A DNA stretch of 64,000 nt. Source: Prevotella sp. (GTDB lineage: Bacteria > Bacteroidota > Bacteroidia > Bacteroidales > Bacteroidaceae). The notes under the pieces were generated by a model. The model was given only the letters and a program-made list of their open reading frames with translations, made no database searches and was not told the DNA's origin. The stretch is taken from the NCBI GenBank assembly GCA_017651265.1, contig JAGCDO010000030.1, positions 1 to 64,000 on the forward strand. Reading direction: 5' to 3'. Made by a program: the position numbers and the translations under genes. Of this stretch, positions 25,557 to 34,902 are shown one piece after another; positions within the stretch are counted from its first letter, which is position 1, and each line of letters begins with the position of its first letter.

Positions 25557-26600
25557 ATGGCAGAAATGAATTTTGGTGGCGTTATCGAAACAGTAGTCAC
25601 CAGTAAGGAGTTCTCACTTGAGAAAGCTCGCGAAGTATTAAAGAACGAAACCATCGCAGTGATCGGTTATGGTATTCAGGGACCTGGTCAGGCTTGTAAC
25701 CTGCGCGACAATGGCTTCAATGTAATCGTTGGTCAACGTCAGGGCAAGACCTATGAGAAGGCTGTGGCCGACGGATGGGTTCCCGGCAAGACGCTCTTCT
25801 CCATCGAAGAGGCAGCCGAGAAGGGTACCATCTTGTGTATGCTGCTCTCTGATGCCGGTCAGATTCAGGTGTGGCCGACCATCAAGAAATACCTTACCCC
25901 GGGTAAGACATTGTATTATTCACATGGCTTTGCCATTAACTGGAGCGACCGCACTGGCGTTGTTCCTCCCAAGGATGTGGACGTAATCCTCGTAGCTCCT
26001 AAGGGTTCTGGTACCTCTCTCCGCACCATGTTCTGTGAGGGCCGTGGACTGAACTGCTCGTATGCCGTTTATCAGGATGCTTCTGGCAAGGCAGAGGAGA
26101 AGACACTGGCCTTCGGTATCGGTATCGGTGCTGGTTATCTGTTCAAGACCACCTTCGAGCGTGAGGCTACTTCCGACCTGACAGGTGAGCGTGGCTCACT
26201 GATGGGTGCTATCCAGGGTCTGCTGCTAGCTCAGTATGAGGTGCTCCGCGAGAATGGACACTCTCCTTCGGAGGCTTTCAACGAGACCGTTGAGGAGCTC
26301 ACACAGAGTTTAGGTCCGTTGTTCGGTGCCAAGGGTATGGACTGGATGTATGCTAACTGTTCTACCACCGCTCAGCGTGGTGCGCTCGACTGGGCTCCGC
26401 GTTTCCATGATGCCATCAAGCCGGTGATGCAGCAGCTCTACGAGAGCGTGAAGAACGGTACAGAGGCACAGATCTCTATCGATTCTAACTCTAAGCCCGA
26501 CTACCGTGAGGGTCTGGAGAAGGAACTCGAAGCTATGCGCAATCAGGAGATGTGGCGTGCAGGTGCTGTGGTTCGTCAGCTGCGTCCTGAAAACAACTAA
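25557..26600 (+). CDS. ilvC: Ketol-acid reductoisomerase IlvC
   Basis: A 347-residue class I enzyme that isomerises and reduces acetolactate with NAD(P)H. The Rossmann block IAVIGYGIQGPGQACNLRDNG, the cofactor-selecting loop VGQRQGKTYEKA, LVAPKGSGTSLR and the C-terminal knotted domain with Mg ligands (AIQGLLLAQYEVLRENGHS, ETVEEL) are all present. It is separated from ilvN by the thioesterase gene and has its own promoter and leader. A strong terminator follows. Confidence 0.96.
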   Translation: MAEMNFGGVIETVVTSKEFSLEKAREVLKNETIAVIGYGIQGPGQACNLRDNGFNVIVGQRQGKTYEKAVADGWVPGKTLFSIEEAAEKGTILCMLLSDAGQIQVWPTIKKYLTPGKTLYYSHGFAINWSDRTGVVPPKDVDVILVAPKGSGTSLRTMFCEGRGLNCSYAVYQDASGKAEEKTLAFGIGIGAGYLFKTTFEREATSDLTGERGSLMGAIQGLLLAQYEVLRENGHSPSEAFNETVEELTQSLGPLFGAKGMDWMYANCSTTAQRGALDWAPRFHDAIKPVMQQLYESVKNGTEAQISIDSNSKPDYREGLEKELEAMRNQEMWRAGAVVRQLRPENN

Positions 26601-26627
26601 TGAGATTCTTACTTGTGTATATATAAG

Positions 26628-26658
26628 GAGAGCGGACTTGATTGTCCGCTCTCTTTTT
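26628..26658 (+). terminator. Rho-independent terminator of ilvC
   Basis: A perfect 10-bp stem, GAGAGCGGAC with GTCCGCTCTC, a TTGATT loop and five T residues, 27 bases after the stop codon. Confidence 0.9.
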
Positions 26659-26706
26659 GTCTCAAAGGTAAACCACATGGTTGATATATTATATTTGTGA
26701 GGTTAC

Positions 26707-26906
26707 AACTGTTCGTTCGTTCTTCTGTTCGCTTTCTATGTAGCGCGTCAATGTACAAGTAAACGAACAGTCGAACGAACAGTAATCTGTCTACATACAC
26801 ATGTCCCCCTTTAGAATAATAATAAATAATATATATATTATTTATTATTATTCTAACACTATATACGTGTGTGGTATCAAAAACTGTTCGTTCGATTGTT
26901 CGTTCC
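26707..26906. repeat. Nested inverted repeats with a 46-bp perfect palindrome
   Basis: GTTCGTTCG-type segments lie at 26707-26732 (plus), 26759-26783 (inverted) and 26882-26906 (plus); the last two match at about 22 of 24 positions. Between them 26811-26856 is a perfect 46-bp AT-only-core palindrome centred on 26833/26834. No gene is seen in 26659-27059. Confidence 0.75.
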
Positions 26907-27059
26907 TTTTAGAAACAATCGTAGTCGATCTCTCATAGTAAATACCGTGCTCTCAAGGAGTGAGAACGTCATTCACTGGGAGCGTTTGCCGTGTTCAGTA
27001 TTTTTTAACAGTAGTATCCCTCTTTCTTAACAGAAATTTGCACGCTACGGGGGTTGAAA

Positions 27060-27091
27060 TTTGGTGGTTCGAAAATATAGCAGTAAATTTG
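27060..27091 (+). promoter_or_regulatory. Promoter of the second BspA-like gene
   Basis: TTTG at 27060-27063, a 20-bp spacer, TAAATTTG at 27084-27091, 38 bases before the ATG at 27130. Confidence 0.7.
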
Positions 27092-27129
27092 CAAACAAAT
27101 TACAAAGAAACATTAAAAGTATACTATCA

Positions 27130-28338
27130 ATGAAAACTATTCAACGTTATTTGAAAATGATGCTTGTACTTGTGGCAATGCTCATGGGTATACAGGCAAT
27201 GGCTGAAAAGCAACCGTATGTTGTGTATTCTATTGAAAACAAAACGCTCACGTTCTATTATGATGAGAATATGAGTTCAAATGGTGGTATTCTCATAGAT
27301 GAAGATTACGGTGATGGTTATAATGATCTTCCATCATGGAACATGAATCTCGGAACCACGAAGGTGGTGTTTGACCGTTCTTTTGCAGGATATCACCCCA
27401 CAACCACCAGATCTTGGTTTAGTACAAACTTTTCTACTCTGAAAGAGATAGAGGGTCTTGAAAACTTGAATACCAGTCAGGTAATGGATATGAGTTTGAT
27501 GTTTCGAGAATGCTTTTCTTTGGAGGAACTTGATTTAAGCTGTCTTAATACTTCTAACGTGACGAAGATGAATCATATGTTCTTAAACTGCACGAGTTTG
27601 AAAAAACTTAATGTTAGTTTCGACACCAGTAAGGTGGAAGATATGACGGAAATGTTCTGTCAGTGTTCTCAATTGGAAGAACTCGACGTGAGTAGTTTCA
27701 ATACCAGTAATGTAGTTTACATGCAGGGGGTGTTCTCTTTTTGTAGGAGTTTGAAGAGTCTTGACTTAAGGAACTTTGATCTCAGTGGGGTGGCCAGCAT
27801 AGCTTTTCTGTTTGAAGGTTGCACAGCACTGGAGCGTATAGACTTGAGTAAATCCAGCACTAACAATTTGGGAAATATGGATGGTGTGTTCAAGGGTTGT
27901 CAGTCGCTGACTAGTCTTGACCTGAGTTCTTTCGATACACATAATGTAAATAATATGGAGCAATTGTTCTATGAATGCAAAAATCTTACAACTATCTACG
28001 TAGGTGATAAATGGGATACTAGCAGTGTTCTGGAACAGTACTCTTATTTCTTGTTCTGTTGGTGCAGTAATCTTGTGGGAGGTGCAGGAACAGCATACAG
28101 CAACACCACTTATGATCACTTGTTGTATGCCCGTATCGATGGTGGTCCAAGTTCTAAAACCCCAGGATACTTCACATATAAGAAACCAGCTGGAATCTCC
28201 ACAGGCCTTAATCAATTTACAAGTGATAAGTCACAAGTGACAAGTAATGAGTGGTACAGTGTTGATGGTAGAAAGATTGCTGGAAACCCAACGAAGAAGG
28301 GTGTGTATATTCACAACGGCAAAACCGTTGTAAGATGA
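27130..28338 (+). CDS. BspA family leucine-rich-repeat surface protein (DUF285 repeats)
   Basis: A 402-residue secreted protein: signal peptide MKTIQRYLKMMLVLVAMLMG...AMA, then about seven DUF285 repeats of ~23-25 residues with the pattern FNTSNVxxMxxxFxxCxSLxxLDLS. These resemble the Mycoplasma lipoprotein X and BspA repeats used for surface binding. The last 30 residues (WYSVDGRKIAG...GVYIHNGKTVVR) match the C-terminal motif of the protein at position 1. An extension to 27061 would overlap the promoter, so 27130 is used. The 3' end overlaps recQ, on the other strand, by 28 bases. Confidence 0.88.
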   Translation: MKTIQRYLKMMLVLVAMLMGIQAMAEKQPYVVYSIENKTLTFYYDENMSSNGGILIDEDYGDGYNDLPSWNMNLGTTKVVFDRSFAGYHPTTTRSWFSTNFSTLKEIEGLENLNTSQVMDMSLMFRECFSLEELDLSCLNTSNVTKMNHMFLNCTSLKKLNVSFDTSKVEDMTEMFCQCSQLEELDVSSFNTSNVVYMQGVFSFCRSLKSLDLRNFDLSGVASIAFLFEGCTALERIDLSKSSTNNLGNMDGVFKGCQSLTSLDLSSFDTHNVNNMEQLFYECKNLTTIYVGDKWDTSSVLEQYSYFLFCWCSNLVGGAGTAYSNTTYDHLLYARIDGGPSSKTPGYFTYKKPAGISTGLNQFTSDKSQVTSNEWYSVDGRKIAGNPTKKGVYIHNGKTVVR

Positions 28339-30230
28339 GAGATTTTGCTGCCTTCAAGCTTGATTTGTTCCTCATCCACAAGATGTTGAAGGGCGAGGTC
28401 AATGAGATCGGTAGATATGGGGAGCTTGTTCAGTTCATGAATCCAATGCTCCTTACCATCGGCCAAGAAGGATAGGATGTTCTTCTTGGCCATTTCTATC
28501 TGGTCATCAGACAGGTGATCGTTGCGATGACTCAAACAAACATCACACTGACCACAGTTATCGGAATGCTCTTCCCCGAAGTAATCCAGTAGCATACGAC
28601 TCCTACATATCTTCTGGTTCTTGGCATAGTTGATGACGCTGGCAATGCGCTGTGTGAACTGTTCCTTCCGTTGCTCATACACCTCTGGTGGAATAATCAC
28701 ACGTTCAGGGTCTTCCCGTCGTTGGGTATAGGTAATGACAGGCGTTTTCCGTTGTGGAATAAACTGCAGGATATGCTTGTCGGAGAGGTTCTTCAGGATC
28801 ATATATACCTGCTGCTGCGTTTGCAGACCCGCCTGCTGCGCCACGAAACTCTCATCAATATACCCAAAGTCGCTGAACAATCCCCCGTAGTTCCTCAGCA
28901 GGGCAGTGATGACATTGCTCTCGTTGGGCGTGAGCGATTCCAGTTGGTAGAAATCATTCCTGTCGATGATGAAATGCACACGCGCCTTATTCTCCTTCTC
29001 TTCCGAATACTCGATATATCCAGAGCGCATCAGGATCTTCAGAGAAGAATCAACCTGAATGGGGAAATGCCTGAAGGCATGACAGAACTTGTCGATATTG
29101 AATTCATGGGAAGTACCGGCTCCGCTGCCTTCGCCAATCTGGTAGAAGTAGGCAAGGTGCTCATACACCTTCCTGATGGCCTCCTTTTCCGGGTAGTTCT
29201 CAGAGATTCTCTTCTTGAGTTTCCGTTCATCACTGTCGTTATAGAGCAGAACGGCGTATGATTTCTTCCCGTCGCGTCCAGCACGACCGGCTTCCTGGAA
29301 ATATGCTTCAAGGGAGTTCGGACAGTCCATGTGAATCACGGTCCTGACATCTGGCTTGTCGATTCCCATACCGAAGGCGTTGGTAGCCACCATGACACGC
29401 ACACGGTTATCGTGCCACTCATGTTGCCGTTCATCACGTACCACACTGTCGAGTCCTGCATGGTACGACAGGGCAGGGATACCAGCCTTCAACAGGTAGT
29501 CGGCAATCTCCTTGGTGCGCCTTCTGCTGTGTACATAGACAATGGCACATCCTGGAACAGATTGCAGGATATGAAGCAACTGCTGTTCCTTGTCGGTGGC
29601 GTTCCGCACGATGTAGGCCAGGTTCTTTCGTTCAAAGCTCATGCGGAAGACGTTCTTCTCCTGGAAATGCAGCTGTTCCTGAATATCGTCGATGACGGCA
29701 GGTGTGGCCGTGGCCGTAAGGGCAAGGATGGGAACACCGGGCTTGATCTTCCTGATATCGGCAATCTTCAGGTACGAAGGACGGAAATCATAGCCCCACT
29801 GACTGATACAATGGGCTTCATCTACCGTGATGAAGCTGACGCGCATGTGTTTAAGTTTGGTCTGGAACAGTTCCGAACCTAACCGCTCGGGCGATACATA
29901 TAAAATCTTGACGCCCCCATAGACACAGTTCTCCAACGTGGCAAGAATCTCCTCATGGCGCATACTGCCGTAGATGGCAGCCGCAAGAATACCTATCTTC
30001 CGCAGATGAGCCACCTGATCTTTCATCAGTGCAATCAAGGGAGTGATGACAACACACACACCATCCTGTGCCATGGCAGGCACCTGAAAGGTAATGGACT
30101 TGCCACCACCTGTAGGCATCAGTCCCAGCGTGTCTTTGCCGGCACCGATACTCTCAATGATTTCCCGTTGAATACCGCGGAAGTCAGGATAACCCCAATA
30201 ATGGCGGAGGATGGATACGTAGTCTATCAT
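28311..30230 (-). CDS. recQ: ATP-dependent DNA helicase RecQ
   Basis: A 639-residue 3'-5' helicase. Motif I GLMPTGGGKSITFQVPA, motif II DEAHCISQWGYDFRPSY, motif VI QEAGRAGRDGKKS, the zinc-binding cysteines (CRSRMLLDYFGEEHSDNCGQC) at ~565 and a winged-helix/HRDC-like C-terminus are all visible. A Bacteroidetes genome often has several RecQ paralogues. The start overlaps the recJ stop by four bases (ATGA), so the two repair genes are translationally coupled. Its stop codon lies inside the convergent BspA-like gene. Confidence 0.95.
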   Translation of the reverse strand: MIDYVSILRHYWGYPDFRGIQREIIESIGAGKDTLGLMPTGGGKSITFQVPAMAQDGVCVVITPLIALMKDQVAHLRKIGILAAAIYGSMRHEEILATLENCVYGGVKILYVSPERLGSELFQTKLKHMRVSFITVDEAHCISQWGYDFRPSYLKIADIRKIKPGVPILALTATATPAVIDDIQEQLHFQEKNVFRMSFERKNLAYIVRNATDKEQQLLHILQSVPGCAIVYVHSRRRTKEIADYLLKAGIPALSYHAGLDSVVRDERQHEWHDNRVRVMVATNAFGMGIDKPDVRTVIHMDCPNSLEAYFQEAGRAGRDGKKSYAVLLYNDSDERKLKKRISENYPEKEAIRKVYEHLAYFYQIGEGSGAGTSHEFNIDKFCHAFRHFPIQVDSSLKILMRSGYIEYSEEKENKARVHFIIDRNDFYQLESLTPNESNVITALLRNYGGLFSDFGYIDESFVAQQAGLQTQQQVYMILKNLSDKHILQFIPQRKTPVITYTQRREDPERVIIPPEVYEQRKEQFTQRIASVINYAKNQKICRSRMLLDYFGEEHSDNCGQCDVCLSHRNDHLSDDQIEMAKKNILSFLADGKEHWIHELNKLPISTDLIDLALQHLVDEEQIKLEGSKISHLTTVLPL

Positions 30231-31951
30231 TCTTCTTCTGCCGGTCGGATATCCTCTATCTGGAGCTGTACGTCGTTATGCTTGTAGATATTGTCTTCGA
30301 TGGTATAGGCAATGTCGAAACTGCGCTTGCTCTTGATGTAGCGGGCAGAACCGCTCTGACCGAAGGCTATGCCGTTCATGACATTGTTCGACCGTGAGTC
30401 AACCAGTTCCAGCTTGATGTGCTCCTGTTCGCGTCCCACCACCTTGCTCGTACCGAAGTCATAGACATCAATGGTGCAGAACAGGGGCTTCTGGTTGTTA
30501 GGACCGAACGGACCGAACCGCTTCAGGTCGTTGTGCAGCTTTCGGGTGATATCCTTGAAATCGATCTGCGCATCGATGTCGAGGATGGCCTCGATCTGTT
30601 CAGGCTGGATATGCTCCTCCACATATTTCTGGAAACGGCGGCGGAACTCAGGTACATCCTTCCACAACAGCGTAAGACCGGCTGCATAGGTATGGCCGCC
30701 GAAGTTCACCAAGAGGTCGCGACAGCTCTTGATGGCGGAATAGACATCAAAGCCTGTAACACTACGGGCAGAACCTGTAGCAAACTCGTCCTCACGGGTG
30801 AGCACCACGGTAGGACGGATATAGATTTCAGTGAGTCGTGAAGCCACGATACCAATCACGCCCTTCTTCCAGTTCTCATCGTAGAGCACAATACTTGAAT
30901 GGCGCTTCTGACTCTCAATGCGGGCCACAATCTGGTTGGCCTCCTCGGTCATCTGCTTGTCGATATCCTTTCGCTGCTCGTTATATTGGTTGATGTGCTT
31001 GGCTTTCTTCAGGGCAACGCCAAAATCCTTCTCCACCAGCAGATCCACCGATTCCTTACCATTCTCCATACGACCGGAGGCATTGATGCGCGGACCGATC
31101 TTGAACACGATATCGCTCATGGAGATATCCCTGCCGTTCAGTCCGCAGATATCAATAATAGCCTTCAGTCCGATACTCGGGTTCTGGTTCAGCTGCTTCA
31201 ATCCGTGGAAGGCGAGAATGCGGTTCTCGTCAGTCACGGGCACGATATCAGCAGCGATGGCTACTGCCACGAAGTCGAGCAGGGGAATGAGATTAGAGAA
31301 GGGAATGCCGTTGTTCTTGGCAAAGGCCTGCATGAACTTGAACCCTACGCCACAACCGCAGAGGTGCTTGAAAGGGAAGGAATCGTCTTCCCGTTTGGGG
31401 TTCAGAATAGCCACGGCCGGCGGCATTACCTCGTCGGGCACGTGGTGGTCGCAGATAATAAAATCAATACCCCGACTCTTGGCATAGGCTATTTCGTCGA
31501 TAGCCTTGATACCGCAATCGAGGATGATAATCAGTTTAACACCTGTCTCGTAAGCAAAGTCAATTCCTTTCTTGCTGACACCATATCCCTCATCATAGCG
31601 GTCAGGGATATAGTAGTCAACATTTGAATAGAATTGCTGCAGAAACTTATACACCAATGCTACTGCGGTGCATCCGTCTACATCGTAGTCACCATAAACC
31701 AAAATGCGTTCTTTGCGTCCCATAGCATCGTTCAACCGATCTACGGCTACATCCATATCCTTCATCAGGAACGGGTTGATGAGATCGTTGAGCTGTGGAC
31801 GGAAAAATCGTTTGGCGGCTGATTCAGTGGTTATGCCGCGCTTGATGAGTATCTGAGCCAATACCGGACTGATACTCATCTTAGTTCCCAGCGCTTCAGC
31901 TGCTTTCTTTTCTTCTGGTGATGGTGATTGATAATTCCATTTAAAATGCAT
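30227..31951 (-). CDS. recJ: Single-stranded-DNA-specific exonuclease RecJ
   Basis: A 574-residue 5'-3' exonuclease of the DHH superfamily. The metal-binding motifs appear as VYGDYDVDGCTA, ILDCGI and ICDHHVP; the DHHA1 block is SGRMENGKESVDLL with NFGGHTYAAGLTL. It acts with RecQ in resection for RecF-type recombination, which the gene pair recQ-recJ reflects. A TATCTTTG box lies 65 bases upstream of its start. Confidence 0.97.
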   Translation of the reverse strand: MHFKWNYQSPSPEEKKAAEALGTKMSISPVLAQILIKRGITTESAAKRFFRPQLNDLINPFLMKDMDVAVDRLNDAMGRKERILVYGDYDVDGCTAVALVYKFLQQFYSNVDYYIPDRYDEGYGVSKKGIDFAYETGVKLIIILDCGIKAIDEIAYAKSRGIDFIICDHHVPDEVMPPAVAILNPKREDDSFPFKHLCGCGVGFKFMQAFAKNNGIPFSNLIPLLDFVAVAIAADIVPVTDENRILAFHGLKQLNQNPSIGLKAIIDICGLNGRDISMSDIVFKIGPRINASGRMENGKESVDLLVEKDFGVALKKAKHINQYNEQRKDIDKQMTEEANQIVARIESQKRHSSIVLYDENWKKGVIGIVASRLTEIYIRPTVVLTREDEFATGSARSVTGFDVYSAIKSCRDLLVNFGGHTYAAGLTLLWKDVPEFRRRFQKYVEEHIQPEQIEAILDIDAQIDFKDITRKLHNDLKRFGPFGPNNQKPLFCTIDVYDFGTSKVVGREQEHIKLELVDSRSNNVMNGIAFGQSGSARYIKSKRSFDIAYTIEDNIYKHNDVQLQIEDIRPAEEE

Positions 31952-32015
31952 TTATATTATTTTTATTTTCTTTCTCGACGTAGACGGATTGGGGCATATT
32001 ACAACAAACCGCGGT

Positions 32016-32023
32016 CAAAGATA
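32016..32023 (-). promoter_or_regulatory. -7 box of recJ-recQ
   Basis: TATCTTTG on the minus strand. No TTTG is seen 19-20 bp upstream, so the -33 part is weak. Confidence 0.5.
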
Positions 32024-32083
32024 GTAAATAAAAACGAAATAAAAGACACTTTAACAAAGTTTTAGAGTGTGCCAAAGACAAAT

Positions 32084-32114
32084 ACAGAGTGTTTCTAAGT
32101 CAGAAACACTCTGT
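32084..32114. terminator. 12-bp hairpin at the end of the 22-bp repeat array
   Basis: ACAGAGTGTTTC and GAAACACTCTGT form a perfect stem with a 7-base loop. The right arm is also the first unit of the tandem array, so this may be the transcript end of the C1 peptidase operon. Confidence 0.55.
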
Positions 32115-32228
32115 TTATTGATGAAAAACACTCTGTTTATTGATGAAAAACACTCTGTTTATTGATGAAAAACACTCTGTTTATTGATGAAAAACACTTT
32201 GTTTATCTATGAAAAACACTTTTGATTT
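32102..32228. repeat. 22-bp tandem repeat downstream of the C1 peptidase
   Basis: About five full units plus one partial (starts at 32102, 32123, 32145, 32167, 32189, 32211) of AAAACACTCTGTTTATTGAT type. The unit nearest the gene is most diverged. On the coding (minus) strand each unit carries ATAAAC, so the 22-base period places TAA in all three frames. Confidence 0.9.
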
Positions 32229-32234
32229 CAGTGA

Positions 32235-33443
32235 TTAGATACCCAGCTTCTTACGGATATCCTTGGGAATGGCATTCTTGTTCACCATGTAGTCCATGGT
32301 GTTAGCGGCAATAAAGGCCTTGGTCATGTACCAGATACCCTTATATTCGCCGGTCTCACCCCAAGAGTTCTTCACCATATAGTACTCCTTACCGTTCTGG
32401 TCCTTGGCAATACCGTAGATCAGCATACCATGGTCGTCGGTGAGTTCCCAGTTGTCGAAACGCTCCTGGCGCATCTCCTGGGTAGGAGTAATCTCAGGAA
32501 CTTTGCAGCCCATGGCGTCAATCTGACTCTTCTTGGCGGCAGCAGTAAGTTTCAGCCACTTGGCCATGTCGCTACCAGCAAGACTGGTTTCTGCGGCCTT
32601 GTTGTCGATGGCGTAAGCCAATCCCTGACGGGTGAAGCCGTCTTCCGATACATCACCGCCCCAGGCTACGGTATAGCCCTGCTCGATGGCGTTGTCGATG
32701 ATGCGCATCATCTCGTCCATCGGAAGGTTCCATGACAGCGGGTTGCGCCAGTTGTCCTGTACCTCCACAGCAAAACGAGTGTAGAACGGATGGTGGGTGT
32801 AGCTGGTTACGGTTACATAATCGTCGAAGTCAAGACCCAGACTGGCAGCGAACGACTGCGGGGTATAGCTCTTTCCCTGATAGGTGAAGTTCTCCGGGCA
32901 CTTGCCGAGGTAGGCGTCGAGGATTCCCTGGAAGCCAACCTTCCACTGACTGCTGATCTTCTTGGCGCTGTTACGAGCTACTGCATTTACGTAAGGCTCC
33001 AGTAATGAGAAGAACTCATTGAAGTTGAACAGGGTGTCACCATAAAGACTGCCTGCTGCGGGCATAGCCTCCTCAGGACAGATACCGTAGTTCTGCAGAC
33101 AGTAGAGGGGGTCGTAGGCACTACCGCCCTGAGCAAACTGACAGTCACCATGCAGACGAACCACCTGAATGGCACGGTCCATGTAGGTCTTGTTACAAAC
33201 AAACGACTCGCACAGATTGTAGGTCTTACCAGTCTTCTTCAGGATCTCAGCCTCGAAATACGAAAGAGTAGAGAAGTTCCAGCAGGTACCACTTCTGTTC
33301 TGGTTCTTAATACTGGTGATGGGAATCTCCTTGATGGTTGTAAACACAGGCTTGTTGGAATCGGTTGCCCCTTCTTTCTTCTCCTGTGCCATAGCGCTGC
33401 TGCTGATCAATGCAACCAGCGCGAATGCAAAAACTTTTTTCAT
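32235..33443 (-). CDS. Exported C1 family cysteine peptidase (bleomycin hydrolase/PepC-like)
   Basis: A 402-residue papain-fold peptidase of the C1B group. A signal peptide (MKKVFAFALVALISSSAMAQ) shows it is exported, unlike cytoplasmic PepC. Catalytic residues are Cys in NQNRSGTCWNFST (~residue 53), His in DDHGMLIYG and Asn in VKNSWGETG. The long insert and C-terminal extension match the bleomycin-hydrolase type, with aminopeptidase activity. It follows an M24 aminopeptidase by 19 bases; together they suggest periplasmic and cytoplasmic peptide breakdown. Confidence 0.93.
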   Translation of the reverse strand: MKKVFAFALVALISSSAMAQEKKEGATDSNKPVFTTIKEIPITSIKNQNRSGTCWNFSTLSYFEAEILKKTGKTYNLCESFVCNKTYMDRAIQVVRLHGDCQFAQGGSAYDPLYCLQNYGICPEEAMPAAGSLYGDTLFNFNEFFSLLEPYVNAVARNSAKKISSQWKVGFQGILDAYLGKCPENFTYQGKSYTPQSFAASLGLDFDDYVTVTSYTHHPFYTRFAVEVQDNWRNPLSWNLPMDEMMRIIDNAIEQGYTVAWGGDVSEDGFTRQGLAYAIDNKAAETSLAGSDMAKWLKLTAAAKKSQIDAMGCKVPEITPTQEMRQERFDNWELTDDHGMLIYGIAKDQNGKEYYMVKNSWGETGEYKGIWYMTKAFIAANTMDYMVNKNAIPKDIRKKLGI

Positions 33444-33462
33444 AATAAGTTATTTTGAATGA

Positions 33463-34863
33463 TTAATGATTATTCTGCATGAACTCCTCCACATCCTTCG
33501 GATGATACGGGATACGTTCCTTTCCAAGGAAGCGGCAGCCATCCTTGGTAATCAGGATATCATCCTCGATGCGTATGCCACCGAAGTCCTTGTAGGTCTC
33601 CAGCAGGTCGTAGTTGAGGAAGTCCTTGTGCAAGCCCTGAGAACGCCAGTCGTCTATCAGTGCAGGAATGAAGTAGATGCCCGGCTCATCGGTCATCACG
33701 AATCCCTCCTGGAGTCGTTTTCCACAGCGCAGGGCATTGGTGCCGAACTGTGTACTAGGCCGTGTCTCCTCATCGAAGCCCACATAGATCTGTCCTAATC
33801 CTTCCATGTCGTGCACGTCCATACCCATCATGTGTCCCAGTCCGTGGGGCAGGAACATGGCATGGGCACCCGCTTGAACAGCCTCTTCAGTGTCACCCTT
33901 CATCAAACCGAGTTCTTTCAAACGGTCGGTCATCAACCGACAGACATTCATGTGCACATCATACCAACGCACACCTGGTTTGGCTACCTCCAAGGCATAG
34001 TCGTGACAGGCTTCCACGATGCTGTATATCTCCAGCTGCCGCTGACTGAACTTTCCGTTTACAGGGAAGGTGCGGGTATGGTCGGAGCAGTAGCCCTCGC
34101 GGTTCTCTGCACCTGCATCACACAAAGCCAGTCGACCGTTTTCCAACAGGTTGTACGAAGGATTGCCGTGCATAATCTCACCATGCTGGGTAAAGATGGT
34201 GGCGAAGCTCTCATGCTCTCCCAAGGAGTGAGCCATTCCATCTACCTGACCGCCGATAAATTTCTCCGTCAGTCCGGGCTTGGTAAGGCGCATGGCATGG
34301 GTATGCATCTGATAACCGATGGCGCAAGCCTTCTCAATCTCCGCAATCTCGATGTCCGACTTGCACTGTCGCATCTTGACAATGGCCTTGATCAGCTCCA
34401 CCGAAGCCGCCTCTTTCTGCTTGTTGGGATGAATACCGAGCAGATCCATGATTTGGATCATATTATCGTGACGGTAGGGTGGAAGGAAATGAATCTTGCG
34501 GTTCTGTTTCTTTGCTTCGTCGCAGATTACCTGCAGCTCTTTCATGGGAGCCGTACGGCAGATACCCACCCGGGCAGCCAGATCGCTCACGCTATCAACA
34601 CTTCCATACCATACGATGTCCTCGATATCGATATCATCACCGATAAGCATCTCCTGATTCTCGTCGATGTCGATGACACCTACCAGTCCGTCTCTCCTTT
34701 GTCCGAAATAGTACAGGAAAGAGGAATCCTGACGGAAGGGGTAATACCCGTTGTTGGGATAGTTGCATGGCGACTCATTGTTGCCGAAAAGAATGACGAT
34801 ACCGCTTTTCAATAACTGCTTGAGTTCAGTACGCCGGTTAATGTACACATTTTGTTGGAACAT
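33463..34863 (-). CDS. pepP: Xaa-Pro aminopeptidase family M24 (aminopeptidase P)
   Basis: A 466-residue metallopeptidase that removes N-terminal residues before proline. The N-terminal creatinase-like domain spans about 1-170; the pita-bread catalytic domain has ALCDAGAENREGYCSDHTRTF (metal-binding Asp pair), LPHGLGHMMGMDVHD (His) and MTDEPGIYF (Glu), with a final GGIRIEDDIL Glu. No signal peptide is seen. First gene of the pair with the C1 peptidase. No clear promoter box is seen in the 90 bases upstream. Confidence 0.93.
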   Translation of the reverse strand: MFQQNVYINRRTELKQLLKSGIVILFGNNESPCNYPNNGYYPFRQDSSFLYYFGQRRDGLVGVIDIDENQEMLIGDDIDIEDIVWYGSVDSVSDLAARVGICRTAPMKELQVICDEAKKQNRKIHFLPPYRHDNMIQIMDLLGIHPNKQKEAASVELIKAIVKMRQCKSDIEIAEIEKACAIGYQMHTHAMRLTKPGLTEKFIGGQVDGMAHSLGEHESFATIFTQHGEIMHGNPSYNLLENGRLALCDAGAENREGYCSDHTRTFPVNGKFSQRQLEIYSIVEACHDYALEVAKPGVRWYDVHMNVCRLMTDRLKELGLMKGDTEEAVQAGAHAMFLPHGLGHMMGMDVHDMEGLGQIYVGFDEETRPSTQFGTNALRCGKRLQEGFVMTDEPGIYFIPALIDDWRSQGLHKDFLNYDLLETYKDFGGIRIEDDILITKDGCRFLGKERIPYHPKDVEEFMQNNH

Positions 34864-34902
34864 AGATACGTTGCTTGTATATAATATGTTTATTGAATAG
34901 TG

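Noticed and set aside
26600-27129. Replication origin, because of AT palindrome and repeats
   Set aside because: No DnaA-box cluster and no dnaA, dnaN or gyrase gene nearby.
33811-34815. Long plus-strand frame (334 codons) opposite pepP
   Set aside because: It is the shadow of a well-matched M24 aminopeptidase, lacks domain features and has His/Leu/Val-biased composition typical of antisense frames.
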